Part shown: in pieces, positions 26,954-36,451 of the stretch
Numbering within the stretch: position 1 is the stretch's first letter
Layout: the number at the start of each line of letters is the position of its first letter
Assembly (NCBI RefSeq): GCF_040537815.1
Contig: NZ_JBEWSZ010000007.1
Span: 1-64,000, forward strand
DNA: 64,000 nt
Direction: 5' to 3'
Source: Mesorhizobium shangrilense
GTDB lineage: Bacteria > Pseudomonadota > Alphaproteobacteria > Rhizobiales > Rhizobiaceae
Notes under the pieces: generated by a model
What the model was told of the DNA's origin: nothing
Seen by the model: the letters and a program-made list of their open reading frames with translations, nothing else
Database searches by the model: none
Translations under genes and position numbers: made by a program

Positions 26954-28441
26954 ATGAACCTTCCCCCAAATGTTCAGCAAATCGACCCGGATGGCTATGA
27001 CGTGCGCCGGTTTTCGCACGGGCTTTACATCGACGGCACGTCGCACCCCGCTTCCAATGGCCGGCTCATTGATGTCGTCGATCCGTCCTCAGGCGCTGTG
27101 ATCGCGGCGGTTCCTGATGCAACGCTCGAGGATGCTGTGGCTGCCGTCGAGGCCGCGGCTTCGGCCGCCAAGGGATGGCGAGAGACAGCGCCACGTAAGC
27201 GCTCGGAAATTCTGCGGCGCTGTTTCGAGCTCATGGTCGAACGATCTGAAACGCTCGCCATGCTGATTTCGCTGGAGAACGGCAAGGCGCTGCGCGACGC
27301 CCGCGGCGAGGTGGCGTACGCGGCCGAATTCTTCCGCTGGAATGCCGAAGAGGCGGTCCGCATCACCGGTGAATTCGGCACCGCGCCGTCCGGCACCAAC
27401 CGGATCGTCGTCGACTATGAGCCGATCGGCATTTGCGTGCTTATCACGCCGTGGAACTTTCCGGCCGCGATGGCGACTCGAAAGATCGCGCCTGCGCTGG
27501 CGGCTGGCTGCACAGTCATCCTGAAGCCGGCAAGCGAAACGCCCCTCACGGCCTACGCGCTGGCCGCGCTCTACAGCGACGCCGGCGTGCCGGCCGGCGT
27601 CGTCAACGTTCTCACCACGACCAATCCCGGCCCGTTGACATCGGCCATGCTGGCCGATCCGCGCGTCAGGAAGCTCTCCTTCACCGGCTCGACCAGCGTC
27701 GGCCGAACCTTGCTCGCCGAAGCTGCCAAGCATGTGATTTCCTGCTCTATGGAGCTTGGCGGCAACGCGCCCTTCGTCGTCTTCGACGATGCCGATCTTG
27801 ATGCGGCGCTCGACGGCGCCATGATCGCCAAGATGCGCAATGCCGGCGAGGCCTGCACCGCCGCCAACCGCATCTATGTCCAGTCCGGCATCCACGAACG
27901 GTTCGCCGACGGGCTTTGCAAACGCATGGCGGCGCTCGAGGTAGGCGCAGGCACCAATGCCGATACCGAGTGCGGCCCGATGATCACAAAAAAGGCCGTG
28001 GACAAGATCGACCGTCTCGTCAAGGACGCGGTTGAACGGGGAGCCAAGGTGCTTTGCGGCGGCTCGATCCTGGAAGGGGAAGGCTTTTTCTACCCGCCGA
28101 CGGTGCTGTCGGCGGTATCGCCCGAAGCCGACATGGCGCATGAGGAGATCTTCGGGCCGGTGGCGCCGATCACCATGTTCGAAACCGAGGAGCAGGCCAT
28201 CGCATATGCCAATGACACGGAATATGGCCTTGCCGCTTATATCTACACGCGCGATGTGGGGCGCGGCATGCGTGTGGCGTCGAGAATCGAGGCCGGCATG
28301 ATCGGCCTCAACCGGGGGCTGATGTCTGACCCCGCGGCGCCCTTCGGCGGAGTCAAGCAAAGCGGCCTTGGCCGCGAAGGCGGCCAGCACCACGGCATCG
28401 CTGAATTCATGGAGGCGAAATACATCGCCATCACCTTCTGA
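26954..28441 (+). CDS. NAD(P)-dependent aldehyde dehydrogenase (succinate-semialdehyde-type)
   Basis: A 495-residue ALDH. Motifs in order: [21 protein letters not shown], the catalytic Glu in [15 protein letters not shown], the Cys nucleophile in [12 protein letters not shown], and [13 protein letters not shown]. The match is to the succinate-semialdehyde dehydrogenase branch. A GTG at 26933 overlaps the preceding stop; the ATG at 26954 is preferred because the conserved protein begins there, but the ribosome site is weak in both cases. Coupled to the alcohol dehydrogenase upstream. A second, clearer gabD-type gene lies at 42800-44254. Confidence 0.85.
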   Translation: MNLPPNVQQIDPDGYDVRRFSHGLYIDGTSHPASNGRLIDVVDPSSGAVIAAVPDATLEDAVAAVEAAASAAKGWRETAPRKRSEILRRCFELMVERSETLAMLISLENGKALRDARGEVAYAAEFFRWNAEEAVRITGEFGTAPSGTNRIVVDYEPIGICVLITPWNFPAAMATRKIAPALAAGCTVILKPASETPLTAYALAALYSDAGVPAGVVNVLTTTNPGPLTSAMLADPRVRKLSFTGSTSVGRTLLAEAAKHVISCSMELGGNAPFVVFDDADLDAALDGAMIAKMRNAGEACTAANRIYVQSGIHERFADGLCKRMAALEVGAGTNADTECGPMITKKAVDKIDRLVKDAVERGAKVLCGGSILEGEGFFYPPTVLSAVSPEADMAHEEIFGPVAPITMFETEEQAIAYANDTEYGLAAYIYTRDVGRGMRVASRIEAGMIGLNRGLMSDPAAPFGGVKQSGLGREGGQHHGIAEFMEAKYIAITF

Positions 28442-28451
28442 GCCCGCAGCC

Positions 28452-29276
28452 ATGCCGAAGGATCCCTTCCGCACCCGCGATCACGTCGCCGACTTCGATG
28501 ACATCGTGGCCGATATCGTGGCGCGCAGCACTGCCACCAGGGCAACGCTGCCGATGGTCACTGATGTCGCCTACGGCGAAGGCAGTGCCGAGCGGCTCGA
28601 CCTGTTCTTTCCACCGGGGAGGCATAAAAACCTTCCGGTTCACATCTTCATTCATGGCGGCTACTGGCGCATGTTTTCCAGGAGCGACTATTCCTATGTA
28701 GCGGACACAGTCACCAAGGCCGGTGCGATCGCGGTCATTGTCGACTATGCGCTGATGCCCGAGGTCAGGATGGCTGTCATCGTCGAACAGGTCCGGCGCG
28801 TGAAACGATGGGTGCTGGACAACATCGCCAGCCATGGCGGCGATCCCGGGCGGATAAGCGTCAGCGGCCATTCGGCCGGCGCGCATCTGGCGACATTCCT
28901 GTTCGAAAAGACGCCAATGCCGTCACGCATCCGTGCGGCGCTGCTGCTGGGCGGCCTCTACGATCTGAAGCCCCTGCAGACCTCCTTCCTCGAGCCATTG
29001 ATCGGCATCACTGACGAGGAGGCTGCAGTCTTCACGCCAACGACACGGCAGCACGATCCGGAAACGGCAGTGACCATCCTCGTCGGAGATCAGGAAACAC
29101 CGCCGTTCCACAAACAGGCCGCCAGCTTCGGAGCGCGATTGCGAAAGCAGGGCTTGGCAGTTCACGCCTCATGCCTGAAACACCGAAACCACATGAACAG
29201 TGTGCGGGATCTGGGCGTCGGCGGAACGCAGGCCAGCGATTGCTTAATGGAGATGATAGGACATACGTGCGGCTGA
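28452..29276 (+). CDS. Alpha/beta hydrolase (arylformamidase-like)
   Basis: A 274-residue alpha/beta hydrolase. The oxyanion region is FIHGGYWRMFSR (HGGYW is typical of kynurenine-formamidase-like enzymes), and the nucleophile elbow is VSGHSAGAHLA with Ser at about residue 140. A C-terminal Asp/His pair is plausible (LVGDQETPPF, CLKHRNHMNS). The start is ATG at 28452, ten bases after the aldehyde-dehydrogenase stop; the longer open frame starts inside that gene. Third gene of the forward operon. It probably opens an ester, lactone or amide in the same pathway. Confidence 0.8.
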   Translation: MPKDPFRTRDHVADFDDIVADIVARSTATRATLPMVTDVAYGEGSAERLDLFFPPGRHKNLPVHIFIHGGYWRMFSRSDYSYVADTVTKAGAIAVIVDYALMPEVRMAVIVEQVRRVKRWVLDNIASHGGDPGRISVSGHSAGAHLATFLFEKTPMPSRIRAALLLGGLYDLKPLQTSFLEPLIGITDEEAAVFTPTTRQHDPETAVTILVGDQETPPFHKQAASFGARLRKQGLAVHASCLKHRNHMNSVRDLGVGGTQASDCLMEMIGHTCG

Positions 29277-29410
29277 CTCCAGTTCGTCGCTACGCCTTCT
29301 CGTCCTCAAGCTGTTCCAGCCGGGACGCCGGCCACCCTTCACGTGTTGCGGTCTAATGAAGGAGCATGTTGTCTCCTTGGTTTTGCTTGGGCTCTCTTTT
29401 TCGACTTCGC

Positions 29411-30136
29411 CTATGCGGCGGCCGGCTGTGCCGCCACGAGCATCGCAAACTGGAGTTCAACCGCCTTGACGGCGCTGCCACGCCAGCTCTCCGCCATCGA
29501 CGCCGACATGGGATCCGGGAAAATGTCCTGCTCCCCCTTCGCCACGCCATCGAAGATGCCTTGCGCAACGGATGCCGGTGAGGCCTTAGCCACCTCGAGG
29601 TCGCGTGACATTTCGGTATCGACGGGGCCGGCCAGGACCGCATGCACGCTCACGCCCCGTTCAGCCAGGAGAGCGCGCAGAGATTGGGTTAGCGAAAATG
29701 CAGCCGCCTTCGAGATCGAGTAGGCAGGAATGACCGGCAGGGCAGCGAGGCCCGCCACCGACAGCACATTGACGATGGCACCGCGAGAATGCGTCAGCAG
29801 TGGCAAGAAAGCCCGGGCCATGCTGTGCGTGCCAAAGAGATTGACTGCAAGATGTTGTTCAAGCACCGCAGGATCGCTCAGGTCGTCATAAAGGGCCACA
29901 CCGGCATTGTTGATGAGAATATCGAGGGATTCGATGCTCTCGACAGCGCGCTGAATCTGCTGACGGTCTGTCACATCCAAGGTCACGGCCGTAACGCGGC
30001 TGTCTGAATGGACCAGGGGCTGACGCGTACCAGCGTACACTCGCTTGGCGCCTTGCCTCAAGGCTTCCTGGACCAGGGCCTGGCCGATGCCGCGATTGGC
30101 GCCGGTTACCATCACGCTTTTGTTCTTGAGGGTCAT
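29411..30136 (-). CDS. SDR-family oxidoreductase
   Basis: A 241-residue classical short-chain dehydrogenase: cofactor motif VTGANRGIGQALV (residues 9-21), LINNAGVALYDD, catalytic Ser near VNVLSVAGLAAL, and YSISKAAAFSL with the Tyr-x-x-x-Lys pair. Start codon context ACGGAGCGAATGA supports the ATG. It is isolated, ending 134 bases from the convergent hydrolase gene. Substrate cannot be inferred. Confidence 0.83.
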   Translation of the reverse strand: MTLKNKSVMVTGANRGIGQALVQEALRQGAKRVYAGTRQPLVHSDSRVTAVTLDVTDRQQIQRAVESIESLDILINNAGVALYDDLSDPAVLEQHLAVNLFGTHSMARAFLPLLTHSRGAIVNVLSVAGLAALPVIPAYSISKAAAFSLTQSLRALLAERGVSVHAVLAGPVDTEMSRDLEVAKASPASVAQGIFDGVAKGEQDIFPDPMSASMAESWRGSAVKAVELQFAMLVAAQPAAA

Positions 30137-30870
30137 TCATTCGCTCCGTTGTTGTCTAAGGCTAAGACGAATGAGGCCGCAAAAAAGAGTCACTGACGAT
30201 CGGCTCGGAAGGTGGCGTGTCCGCGATAGAGCCCTCAGCCCGCCCAATGAGGCTGTTCAGCATCGCCGACATCCAATTGCCTTGAGACACGCGCATCCGT
30301 CGATTGGATCGCAGCGAGTTTCGCGCCGGTGCCCTCATGGAGCACCTGTTCGAGTGGCAACGGCAATTGAGCGGCCGGCTAAGCAGAGTGCGAGACGGCG
30401 ACAACGAGCCGCACTGTGCCTGCAGGTCAAATCTCTTCTCACGAACCAGCCTCTATGCGCTAATCGGGCTTCACTCCGAGATTGCCGGGAAGATAGTGTG
30501 CAGCTGTCTCAACACGGTCCACAACGCAGCCGCATAGTGCCGTCGGCGAGACGCAGCTGCTGCAAGGCACGCTAAACACTGGTGAGGTGCGCTTGCTGCG
30601 GGTTTCGCGCGTCAATCGCAAATGGCGCTGGATGCTCCGTGATTGGGATACACACCACGGTTTGCCACAACCATATATCTGCGAAGATACTTTTGCTGGG
30701 TGGAGCTTCCTGCCCAGGGAAACTTCACTGAGGTCGCCATTGCCGACGTCGTCACCCGGCTACGCTGAACCGTTGTTACGGTCGCGAACAGAGGGCGTTC
30801 ACAGTCAAGGCCGTGACTCCTTTTCGGCGCTTGGATCGTCCTAGCTATAGCTAAGAACTGGAGAACGACC
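30137..30870. other. Gene-free region with possible coding remnants
   Basis: No intact gene. A forward 42-codon frame at 30643-30768 reads like a natural protein end (FATTIYLRRYFCWVELPAQ, then TEVAIADVVTRLR and TGA), but an in-frame stop precedes it and no start is seen. Another forward frame near 30480-30535 has IVCSCLN, which faintly recalls an iron-sulfur cysteine motif. Both may be leftovers of lost genes. The promoter of the SDR/sigma operon must lie at the right end; no box is obvious. Confidence 0.4.
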
Positions 30871-31629
30871 ATGAGCCTCAAGGATAAGAATATCGTCGTC
30901 ACCGGCGGAAGCCGTGGCCTTGGCCTGGGACTGGTTGAGGCGCTTGTGGACTGCAGCGCCAGGGTCACGGTGGTCGCGCGCGGCGCCGATGCGCTCGAGG
31001 CCGTCCGGACCCGGCTGGGCGTTTTCACAATTGCCGCCGATGTGACCGACGAGACGGCCGCCCACCGCATCCTCATCGAGGTGCGGCCCGACATACTGGT
31101 GCTAAACGCTGGCATGTCACCGCCAATGCGTCGGTTTGACCAAGTGAGTTGGGCTGACTTCACCGCGACCTGGGAGCACGACGTCAAGGCCGGCCTCTAT
31201 TGGCTGCAGGCAGCGCTTAATGTCCCGCTCAAACCCGGGAGTCGCGCTCTGGTTGTGTCGAGTGGTGCCGGCGTGAGCGGATCGCCGATGTCAGGTGGCT
31301 ATGGCGGTGCCAAGCGCATGCTATGGTTCATGGCCCAATACGCCAATGGTGTCTCGGAACAGAAGCGCCTCGGGATTCGCTTTCAGGCCATTGTGCCGTT
31401 GCAGATTGTCGGTGGTACCGGTGTCGGCGACGCCGGCGCCGACGCCTATGCGCATGCCATGGGTGTTACAGCCGAACAGTTCCTGGCCCGCTTCGGAGCG
31501 CCGATGCCGCCGACGGAATTCGGAAAAAAGGTTGTCGAAGTGCTGGACGATCCGAAATACGCCGGGGGGCTTGCTTTCGGCCTCAAGGGTGGCACGGGAG
31601 TGACAATCCTCGAGGGAGCCGCTGCTTGA
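30871..31629 (+). CDS. SDR-family oxidoreductase coupled to an ECF sigma factor
   Basis: A 252-residue SDR: VVTGGSRGLGLGLVEAL for NAD(P), LVLNAGMSPPM, catalytic Ser in LVVSSGAGVSG and YGGAKRMLWFMAQ with Tyr and Lys. GGAG seven bases upstream supports ATG 30871. Its TGA overlaps the TTG start of the downstream sigma factor, so the two genes are translationally coupled. Sigma factors with SnoaL-like tails are often paired with oxidoreductase genes that they control. Confidence 0.85.
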   Translation: MSLKDKNIVVTGGSRGLGLGLVEALVDCSARVTVVARGADALEAVRTRLGVFTIAADVTDETAAHRILIEVRPDILVLNAGMSPPMRRFDQVSWADFTATWEHDVKAGLYWLQAALNVPLKPGSRALVVSSGAGVSGSPMSGGYGGAKRMLWFMAQYANGVSEQKRLGIRFQAIVPLQIVGGTGVGDAGADAYAHAMGVTAEQFLARFGAPMPPTEFGKKVVEVLDDPKYAGGLAFGLKGGTGVTILEGAAA

Positions 31630-32525
31630 ACACGGAGCGATCCTCGCTGAATAGCGACCGCCGGGCGGAGCTCGTCAGGCTAGTCGGCGAGTTGCGGTCT
31701 GAACTCCACCGCTATTGTGCGCGTCTCATGGGATCTGTCATCGACGGCGAAGACGTCGTGCAGGATACGCTCGTCCGGGCTTTCGCGGCGTTGCAGGACT
31801 TGGAGAAGGTGCCGCCGCTTCGACCCTGGCTATTCCGGATCGCCCACAACCGCGCCCTCGATCTGCTACGCGGCCGTGCGGTGCGTATGGCCGAGCCACT
31901 CGACACCGCCTCAGATGTCGTCGATTCGACCCACTCTGACCCTGTAGAGATGCTGATGCGCCAGGAAGCAGTCAGGACCGCCGTATCGCGCTTTGTGGAG
32001 TTGCCCATTCCTCAGCGGAGCGTCGTGATACTGAAGGATGTGCTCGACGAGTCGCTGGTCGAGATCGCCGCTCTCCTTGACCTCACAGTCGACGCGGTGA
32101 AGGGCCATCTGGCACGAGGTCGCGCGCGACTTCGGGAGATCAATGAGCAAGCCGGCCCGCCGACGAATGCGCGGCCGCCGTCCGCTGCAGTGGCACGCTA
32201 CGTCGCGCTCTTCAATCAGCGAAACTGGGAGGCTTTGCGCGCGCTGCTCGCAGAGGACGTCAAGCTCAATCAATCGACGCATCCGATCCGCGTTGGAGCG
32301 GCCGACGTTAGCATGTTCTTCACCATCTACGCTCGGAGCGAAACGGTTCACTTGGCTCCGGCCTGGTTGGAGGGCCGCGAAGTCATCGCAGTGTTCGAGA
32401 ATGGGCCAGGGGCAAAGCCTAGCCACTTCATGTCGTTGGAGTGGCGAGACGGGCGCATCACGTTCATTCGGGACTATCGCTATGTTAGCTATGTCGCGGA
32501 GAGCGCGGAACTTGTGCTCGCATGA
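31626..32525 (+). CDS. ECF RNA polymerase sigma factor with SnoaL-like C-terminal domain
   Basis: A 299-residue protein. Sigma region 2 is about residues 18-85 (GEDVVQDTLVRAFAAL, RPWLFRIAHNRALDLL); region 4 is about 115-170 (LPIPQRSVVILKDVLDESL, LDLTVDAVKGHLARGRARL). Residues about 185-295 form a SnoaL/NTF2-like domain (YVALFNQRNWEALRALLAED, FMSLEWRDGRITFIRDYRY). Such fusions use the extra domain instead of a separate anti-sigma factor; no anti-sigma gene is seen here. The start is TTG at 31626 with AGGGAG seven bases upstream, overlapping the SDR stop; a longer frame starting inside the SDR gene is rejected. Confidence 0.85.
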   Translation: MNTERSSLNSDRRAELVRLVGELRSELHRYCARLMGSVIDGEDVVQDTLVRAFAALQDLEKVPPLRPWLFRIAHNRALDLLRGRAVRMAEPLDTASDVVDSTHSDPVEMLMRQEAVRTAVSRFVELPIPQRSVVILKDVLDESLVEIAALLDLTVDAVKGHLARGRARLREINEQAGPPTNARPPSAAVARYVALFNQRNWEALRALLAEDVKLNQSTHPIRVGAADVSMFFTIYARSETVHLAPAWLEGREVIAVFENGPGAKPSHFMSLEWRDGRITFIRDYRYVSYVAESAELVLA

Positions 32526-32588
32526 GCATCCTTCAGCCCCGCCCCTTCGATCCCGGCGCGGGGCCGAGCAGTTGCTGTGTGTCTCCCC

Positions 32589-33183
32589 TCAAGCGTCATT
32601 AGCCTGCTCGGCCGCGCGGCTCGGCTCGACGATCTCCGGGCACATCGCTGCGGCGAGATCGCGAACCCGGGGAGTCGTGAAACAGCTTGCAGAGTGCGCC
32701 TTCTTGGCCGCGGCACCGCGGCGAAAAGTTTCCTTCGGGTACTCTTGGGTGGGAGCGTCGAGCGAACCGCGTTTCGCCACAGTATACCGATGGAGGGAGA
32801 GGCATGAGCTCGGGCAACTCGTCGAGCAGGTCCGCAACAATGCCCGCCAAGAGACGGTCATCCGCCGCTAGTTCTCAAATGGCCGCATTGGGGCCAGGAG
32901 CGGACTGACCGCTTTCTGGACGAAGTCGCGTGTACTTGCCTTTCCGCATGCGTGAAGAGTTTCGGGCGCCGGCAGGCGTACGAAAGTCCCCGAGGATGGC
33001 AAACGGTGCCGCGCCTGTTGCGACTGGGACGATGCCTGTGATGTGTTTTTCAGGCACGCCTCCTCGCGCATGAAGGAGATCCAGTGCGTCGGTCCCGCCT
33101 GTGTTAGTGAGGCGCTCCTCGATCTCAAAGATGGTGCCCTGGTCTAACAGTCCGGCTGCGATCTCATCCCCTTCGGTGCTCCG
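32589..33183 (-). pseudogene. Decayed gene downstream of speD
   Basis: Minus-strand coding composition continues past the speD stop but in changing frames. Segment 1 (33183-32875) reads GTIFEIEERLTNTGGTDALDL then VPEKHITGIVPVATGAAPFA and ILGDFRTPAG; it has no ATG, GTG or TTG before its middle. Segment 2 (about 32880-32750) reads LAGIVADLLDELPELMPLPP. Segment 3, in another frame, ends at 32589 (DLAAAMCPEIVEPSRAAEQ). I do not recognise the family. The simplest reading is one gene with several frameshifts. Alternatively segment 1 is a separate short gene with an unusual start. Confidence 0.45.
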
Positions 33184-33544
33184 TTATCCTTGTACTGCCC
33201 GGCGAGAACCACGCCTCCAGCACTGGCAAGGCTGCTCGAGGGTCACAGCGGCCGCACATGAAGAGGTCGAGGGCTGCATAGCCGGTCTCGGGCCAGGTGT
33301 GGATGCTGATATGGGATTCGGCGAGCAAGGCGACGCCGGTGATGCCGCAGCCCTCGCCGAAATTGTGCAGCATGACGCCCAGCACCGTGGCGCCGCAGGC
33401 CGCCGCCGCCTCGCGCAACACGCGCTCGATCCCCTTGGCATCCTGCAGGCCGCGGCACTCCCAAAAATCAACGAGTAGATGCAGACCGGGGGCGTAGGGT
33501 TGGGCCTGCTCAGTTTGGGCTTGATCGGTCACTCGGGTATCCAT
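33164..33544 (-). CDS. speD: S-adenosylmethionine decarboxylase proenzyme
   Basis: A 126-residue protein of the small bacterial type (Thermotoga/Bacillus-like). The self-cleavage and active-site segment ESHISIHTWPE is intact; the Ser after Glu becomes the pyruvoyl group. TGYAALDLFMCG follows. It makes decarboxylated AdoMet, the aminopropyl donor for polyamine synthesis. The ATG at 33544 overlaps the stop of the upstream membrane-protein gene (TGATG). Last intact gene of a nine-gene operon with a spermidine-synthase homologue, so the two reactions are probably consecutive. The C-terminus is a few residues short of some relatives. Confidence 0.92.
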   Translation of the reverse strand: MDTRVTDQAQTEQAQPYAPGLHLLVDFWECRGLQDAKGIERVLREAAAACGATVLGVMLHNFGEGCGITGVALLAESHISIHTWPETGYAALDLFMCGRCDPRAALPVLEAWFSPGSTRITEHRRG

Positions 33545-34668
33545 CAGGACCGCCCCGGCTCTTGTGCGAACAGCACCCGCTTCCAATTGGTGTCCCTGGT
33601 CTGCATGCGCCAGATGAAGGCATCGAGGATGTAGTGCGTGGCCTGGGGCATTGCGAGCAGCGGCGCTAGCCAGATCAGTGCATCGGAAGAGCCGAGCGAC
33701 GGCAAGGTGCCGAAGACGCCGAAGAGGCTACCATGCTCGCGCCAGACGAAGCCATCCCACAACCCCTCCTCCAGATAGGCGAGGCCGAAGAGGGCGGCCA
33801 TGTAGACAGGCACGGCCCGCCAGGTGAACAGATGGGCGATCCATGGCGCCAGGAAGGAACTGCGTCCGCCCTGCAGCCGCGCCTGGTTGCGGCCATAGCC
33901 CCAGATCAGCGCGATATAGGGGATGCCGTGGGCGATGATGTTGGTGCCGGTGAAGACGAGGTCGTTGTCAAACAGCACGATGCCGATGAACCAGGACGTC
34001 GCGGTGCCGGCGAGCAGCAGATTGCGCGGCAGGTTGAAGCCTGTGCCGCGGCGCAGCAGCGCGGCCTCCTTGACGATGTAGGCGGCCAGGATGACGCCAT
34101 AGAAGAGGCCGGCGATGGTGGCGAGCAGCGGCAGGTCGAGGCGGATGAAATCGCCTTCGACGAACCAGGAGAATTGCCGCTGATGGCAATGCCAGTAGAC
34201 CAGCGGATAGAGCGTGGCGCCGTAGATCGCCGCCTTGTCGATGCGGCAGAAGAGCGGTGGCAGGCCGCGCTCCCGGCGGGCATAGATCATCATGAACCCG
34301 TATTGCTGGCGCACGAAGTGGAACACGGCGGCATAGGCAAGCACGCGCCAGAACACCAGGCTGCCGCACCAGTAGAGCAGGCAGCCGCCCAGCCAGGCCA
34401 GCAGCGGCGTCAAGCCATAGAGCCAGGGCCGCGCACTCAACTCGGCGCGGTCGAGATAGGTGCGGAACAGGGTCGAATAAACATGGGCCACGTCGACGCC
34501 GACGACGAGCACCAGCCAGACCCAGGGCGAGGTCTCGCTTGCCGCGCCGCCGAACAGCGACCAGGCCAGGGCGGCCAGCGTCACCGCCAGCGCCGGCGCC
34601 AGGATGAAGCCGAGGTCGAAGCGGGCGGAGAATATCCAGGGTTGGGTCTTGAGGAGGGAATGCGCCAT
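33544..34668 (-). CDS. Polytopic membrane protein of the polyamine-associated operon
   Basis: A 374-residue protein with about nine or ten hydrophobic helices (for example FILAPALAVTLAALAWSLF, WVWLVLVVGVDVAHVYSTL, ILAAYIVKEAALL, WIAHLFTWRAVPVYMAALF). Conserved-looking polar positions inside or near helices include HVYSTLFRTYLDR, YWHCHQRQFSW, IIAHGIPYIALIWGY and MPQATHYILDAFIWR; the repeated His residues could bind metal or substrate. No named family is recognised. ATG 34668 overlaps the oxidase stop (TGATG) and its own stop overlaps the speD start, so translation is coupled on both sides. Role probably in the membrane arm of the system. Confidence 0.75.
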   Translation of the reverse strand: MAHSLLKTQPWIFSARFDLGFILAPALAVTLAALAWSLFGGAASETSPWVWLVLVVGVDVAHVYSTLFRTYLDRAELSARPWLYGLTPLLAWLGGCLLYWCGSLVFWRVLAYAAVFHFVRQQYGFMMIYARRERGLPPLFCRIDKAAIYGATLYPLVYWHCHQRQFSWFVEGDFIRLDLPLLATIAGLFYGVILAAYIVKEAALLRRGTGFNLPRNLLLAGTATSWFIGIVLFDNDLVFTGTNIIAHGIPYIALIWGYGRNQARLQGGRSSFLAPWIAHLFTWRAVPVYMAALFGLAYLEEGLWDGFVWREHGSLFGVFGTLPSLGSSDALIWLAPLLAMPQATHYILDAFIWRMQTRDTNWKRVLFAQEPGRS

Positions 34669-36316
34669 CACAGCACCGTCTCGAAGGGATGGCTGAGATA
34701 GGCCATGGCGTTCTCGGCCGCACGAACCCCATGCGTATAGGCCTCCTCGAAGATAGAGACGCCGCTCATGTCCGAATGGGCGGTGAAGATGGGTGCCTTC
34801 TGCACGAGACCCACGCGCCGCTGCGCGCCCCAGATGAAGCCTGGCACCGGCCGGATCATCGCATGCCCCCAGACCCAGACGTCGACCCGCCGGACATGGC
34901 CTTCGAGCTCGGGGTGGACAGCAAGAAGCTCCTGGAGGAAAATGCCCTGCCAGGCCTGCAGCGGCCGCGCCAAGGCCTCCCGACGCGCCTCCTCCGGCTG
35001 CAGGTGACTGAGCGGCCAGTAGTAGGTCAGCACCGTGTTCGTGGGGCGCATCTGCGTGATCTGGTGGGTGGCCACGACATAGCCGAGCAAGGGGCTGTCG
35101 AAGACGACATTGTCCCAACTCAGGCCGGCGCCAGTACCGCCCGGCAGGCTGTCGAGCGTGATGTTGGCCACCGCCCAGGGCGCATAGGAAGAACCGGCGG
35201 CAAGGGCTGCATCCTTCAGCAGCCGCGCAGTGACGAAATGAGGCGTCGCCAGCACCGCGGCCTTCGCCTCGACCCGGAAGGTCTTGTCCTCGGCCGCATC
35301 CCAGACGTCGACCGTCACGCCGCTACCAGCTGTGTCGACGGCAAAGGCAAGCGCCCGTGGCCGCACGCGCGGGCCGAGGACCTCGGCGAGGCGGTGCGCG
35401 AGATAGCCGTTGCCTTCCGGCCAGGTGACCAGCCCCTGCTCGCCGGCATCGGCCGCCCTGCCGTTGCGGGCGGCGAAATAATGGAGCCGGCCCAGGCCGA
35501 GACATCCTTCGATCGTGTGCCGTAGTCGTCGCGGCAGCAATAGTCGACATACCAGGCGAGCCCCGGCGAGCGATAGCCTTCGCGCTCCATCCAGGCCGTC
35601 ATGGCGATGGCGTCGAGTGCCATCAGGTCGGCGTCCTGCGAGCTCAGGTCGAGCGGAATGGCGAAGGCGCGCCGGCCGTCGCTGCCGACGCGCCGGCGAA
35701 AATCGCGCATCGTGGCGAAGAAGCGCCCGGTCTCTGCCTCCTCCTCCGCAGTGAGGCCTATCGCCGGCACCAGGCCGTCCTGCCAGCGCCCGTAGCGGTA
35801 TAGGCGCTCGGTGGGGTCGGCGCACAGGGCATACTCGTCGTAGACCGGTACGCCCGTAGGGCCGTAACCGGTGATGATCCCGAAATCCTCAAACAGTGCC
35901 CGCACTGCCTTGGCTTCCTGTGTGAGCAACGGCACGTAGTGCGCGCCCCAGGGAAAGGCGCAGACCTCGTTGCGTCCGCTGGCGGCATTGCCGCCGGGAG
36001 CGGCTTCGAGATCGAGCAGCAGGAAATCGTCATAGCCGGCCCTGGCAAGGCGATAGCCGGCGCCCAAGCCTGCCACGCCGCCGCCGACGATGACGACATC
36101 TGTCCGGCGGATGTCGCCCGGCGCGGCGAAGGTACCGCCTCGCAGCCTGTGGCCAATGGAGGAGGAGGCGCCGACGAGTTCACCGGGAACCGCACCGCCC
36201 TCACCGGTACTGAACAGCACCCTTCCGGCCAGTTCTCCGCCGGCCAATCCGGCACCGGCGAGGCCGAGCGAGGCGGCTCCAAGGGCCAGGAACTGCTTGC
36301 GGGTGATCCGGCTCAT
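34668..36316 (-). pseudogene. FAD-dependent amine-oxidase-like protein, frameshifted in this sequence
   Basis: The two parts lie in different frames. The N-terminal part (36316 to about 35486) has a Tat-like or Sec leader (SRITRKQFLALGAASLGLAG) and the FAD-binding DVVIVGGGVAGLGAGYRLA. The C-terminal part (about 35486 to 34668) continues with LHYFAARNGRA, GYLAHRLAEVLGPR, VLATPHFVTARLL and the C-terminal FAD contact HSDMSGVSIFEEAYTHG. Joining them restores a protein of about 549 residues of the NAD(P)/FAD amine-oxidase group. The slip is near 35483-35488, where GGCTCC would need one extra C. Both halves look well conserved, so this is either a very recent mutation or a sequencing error. Expected role: oxidation of a polyamine or related amine outside the cytoplasm. 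Confidence 0.8.
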
Positions 36317-36451
36317 GGCAAGGCTGCCCCGGTGTGCCGGCCCTCAGTCCGGCGTGCCGGCAGCGACGCGTCAGCCGTCGCGCGCGATACCGACCGCCCG
36401 GTTGGCATCTTCGGCAGTTTCTTGCCGGCCCGAAGACCGGCGCGCCGGCTC

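Noticed and set aside
30304..30537. Forward frame ending IVCSCLN, faintly like the iron-sulfur tail of an assimilatory nitrate reductase
   Set aside because: Only a few residues agree, the following glycine and cysteine pattern is absent, and no upstream reductase sequence is present.
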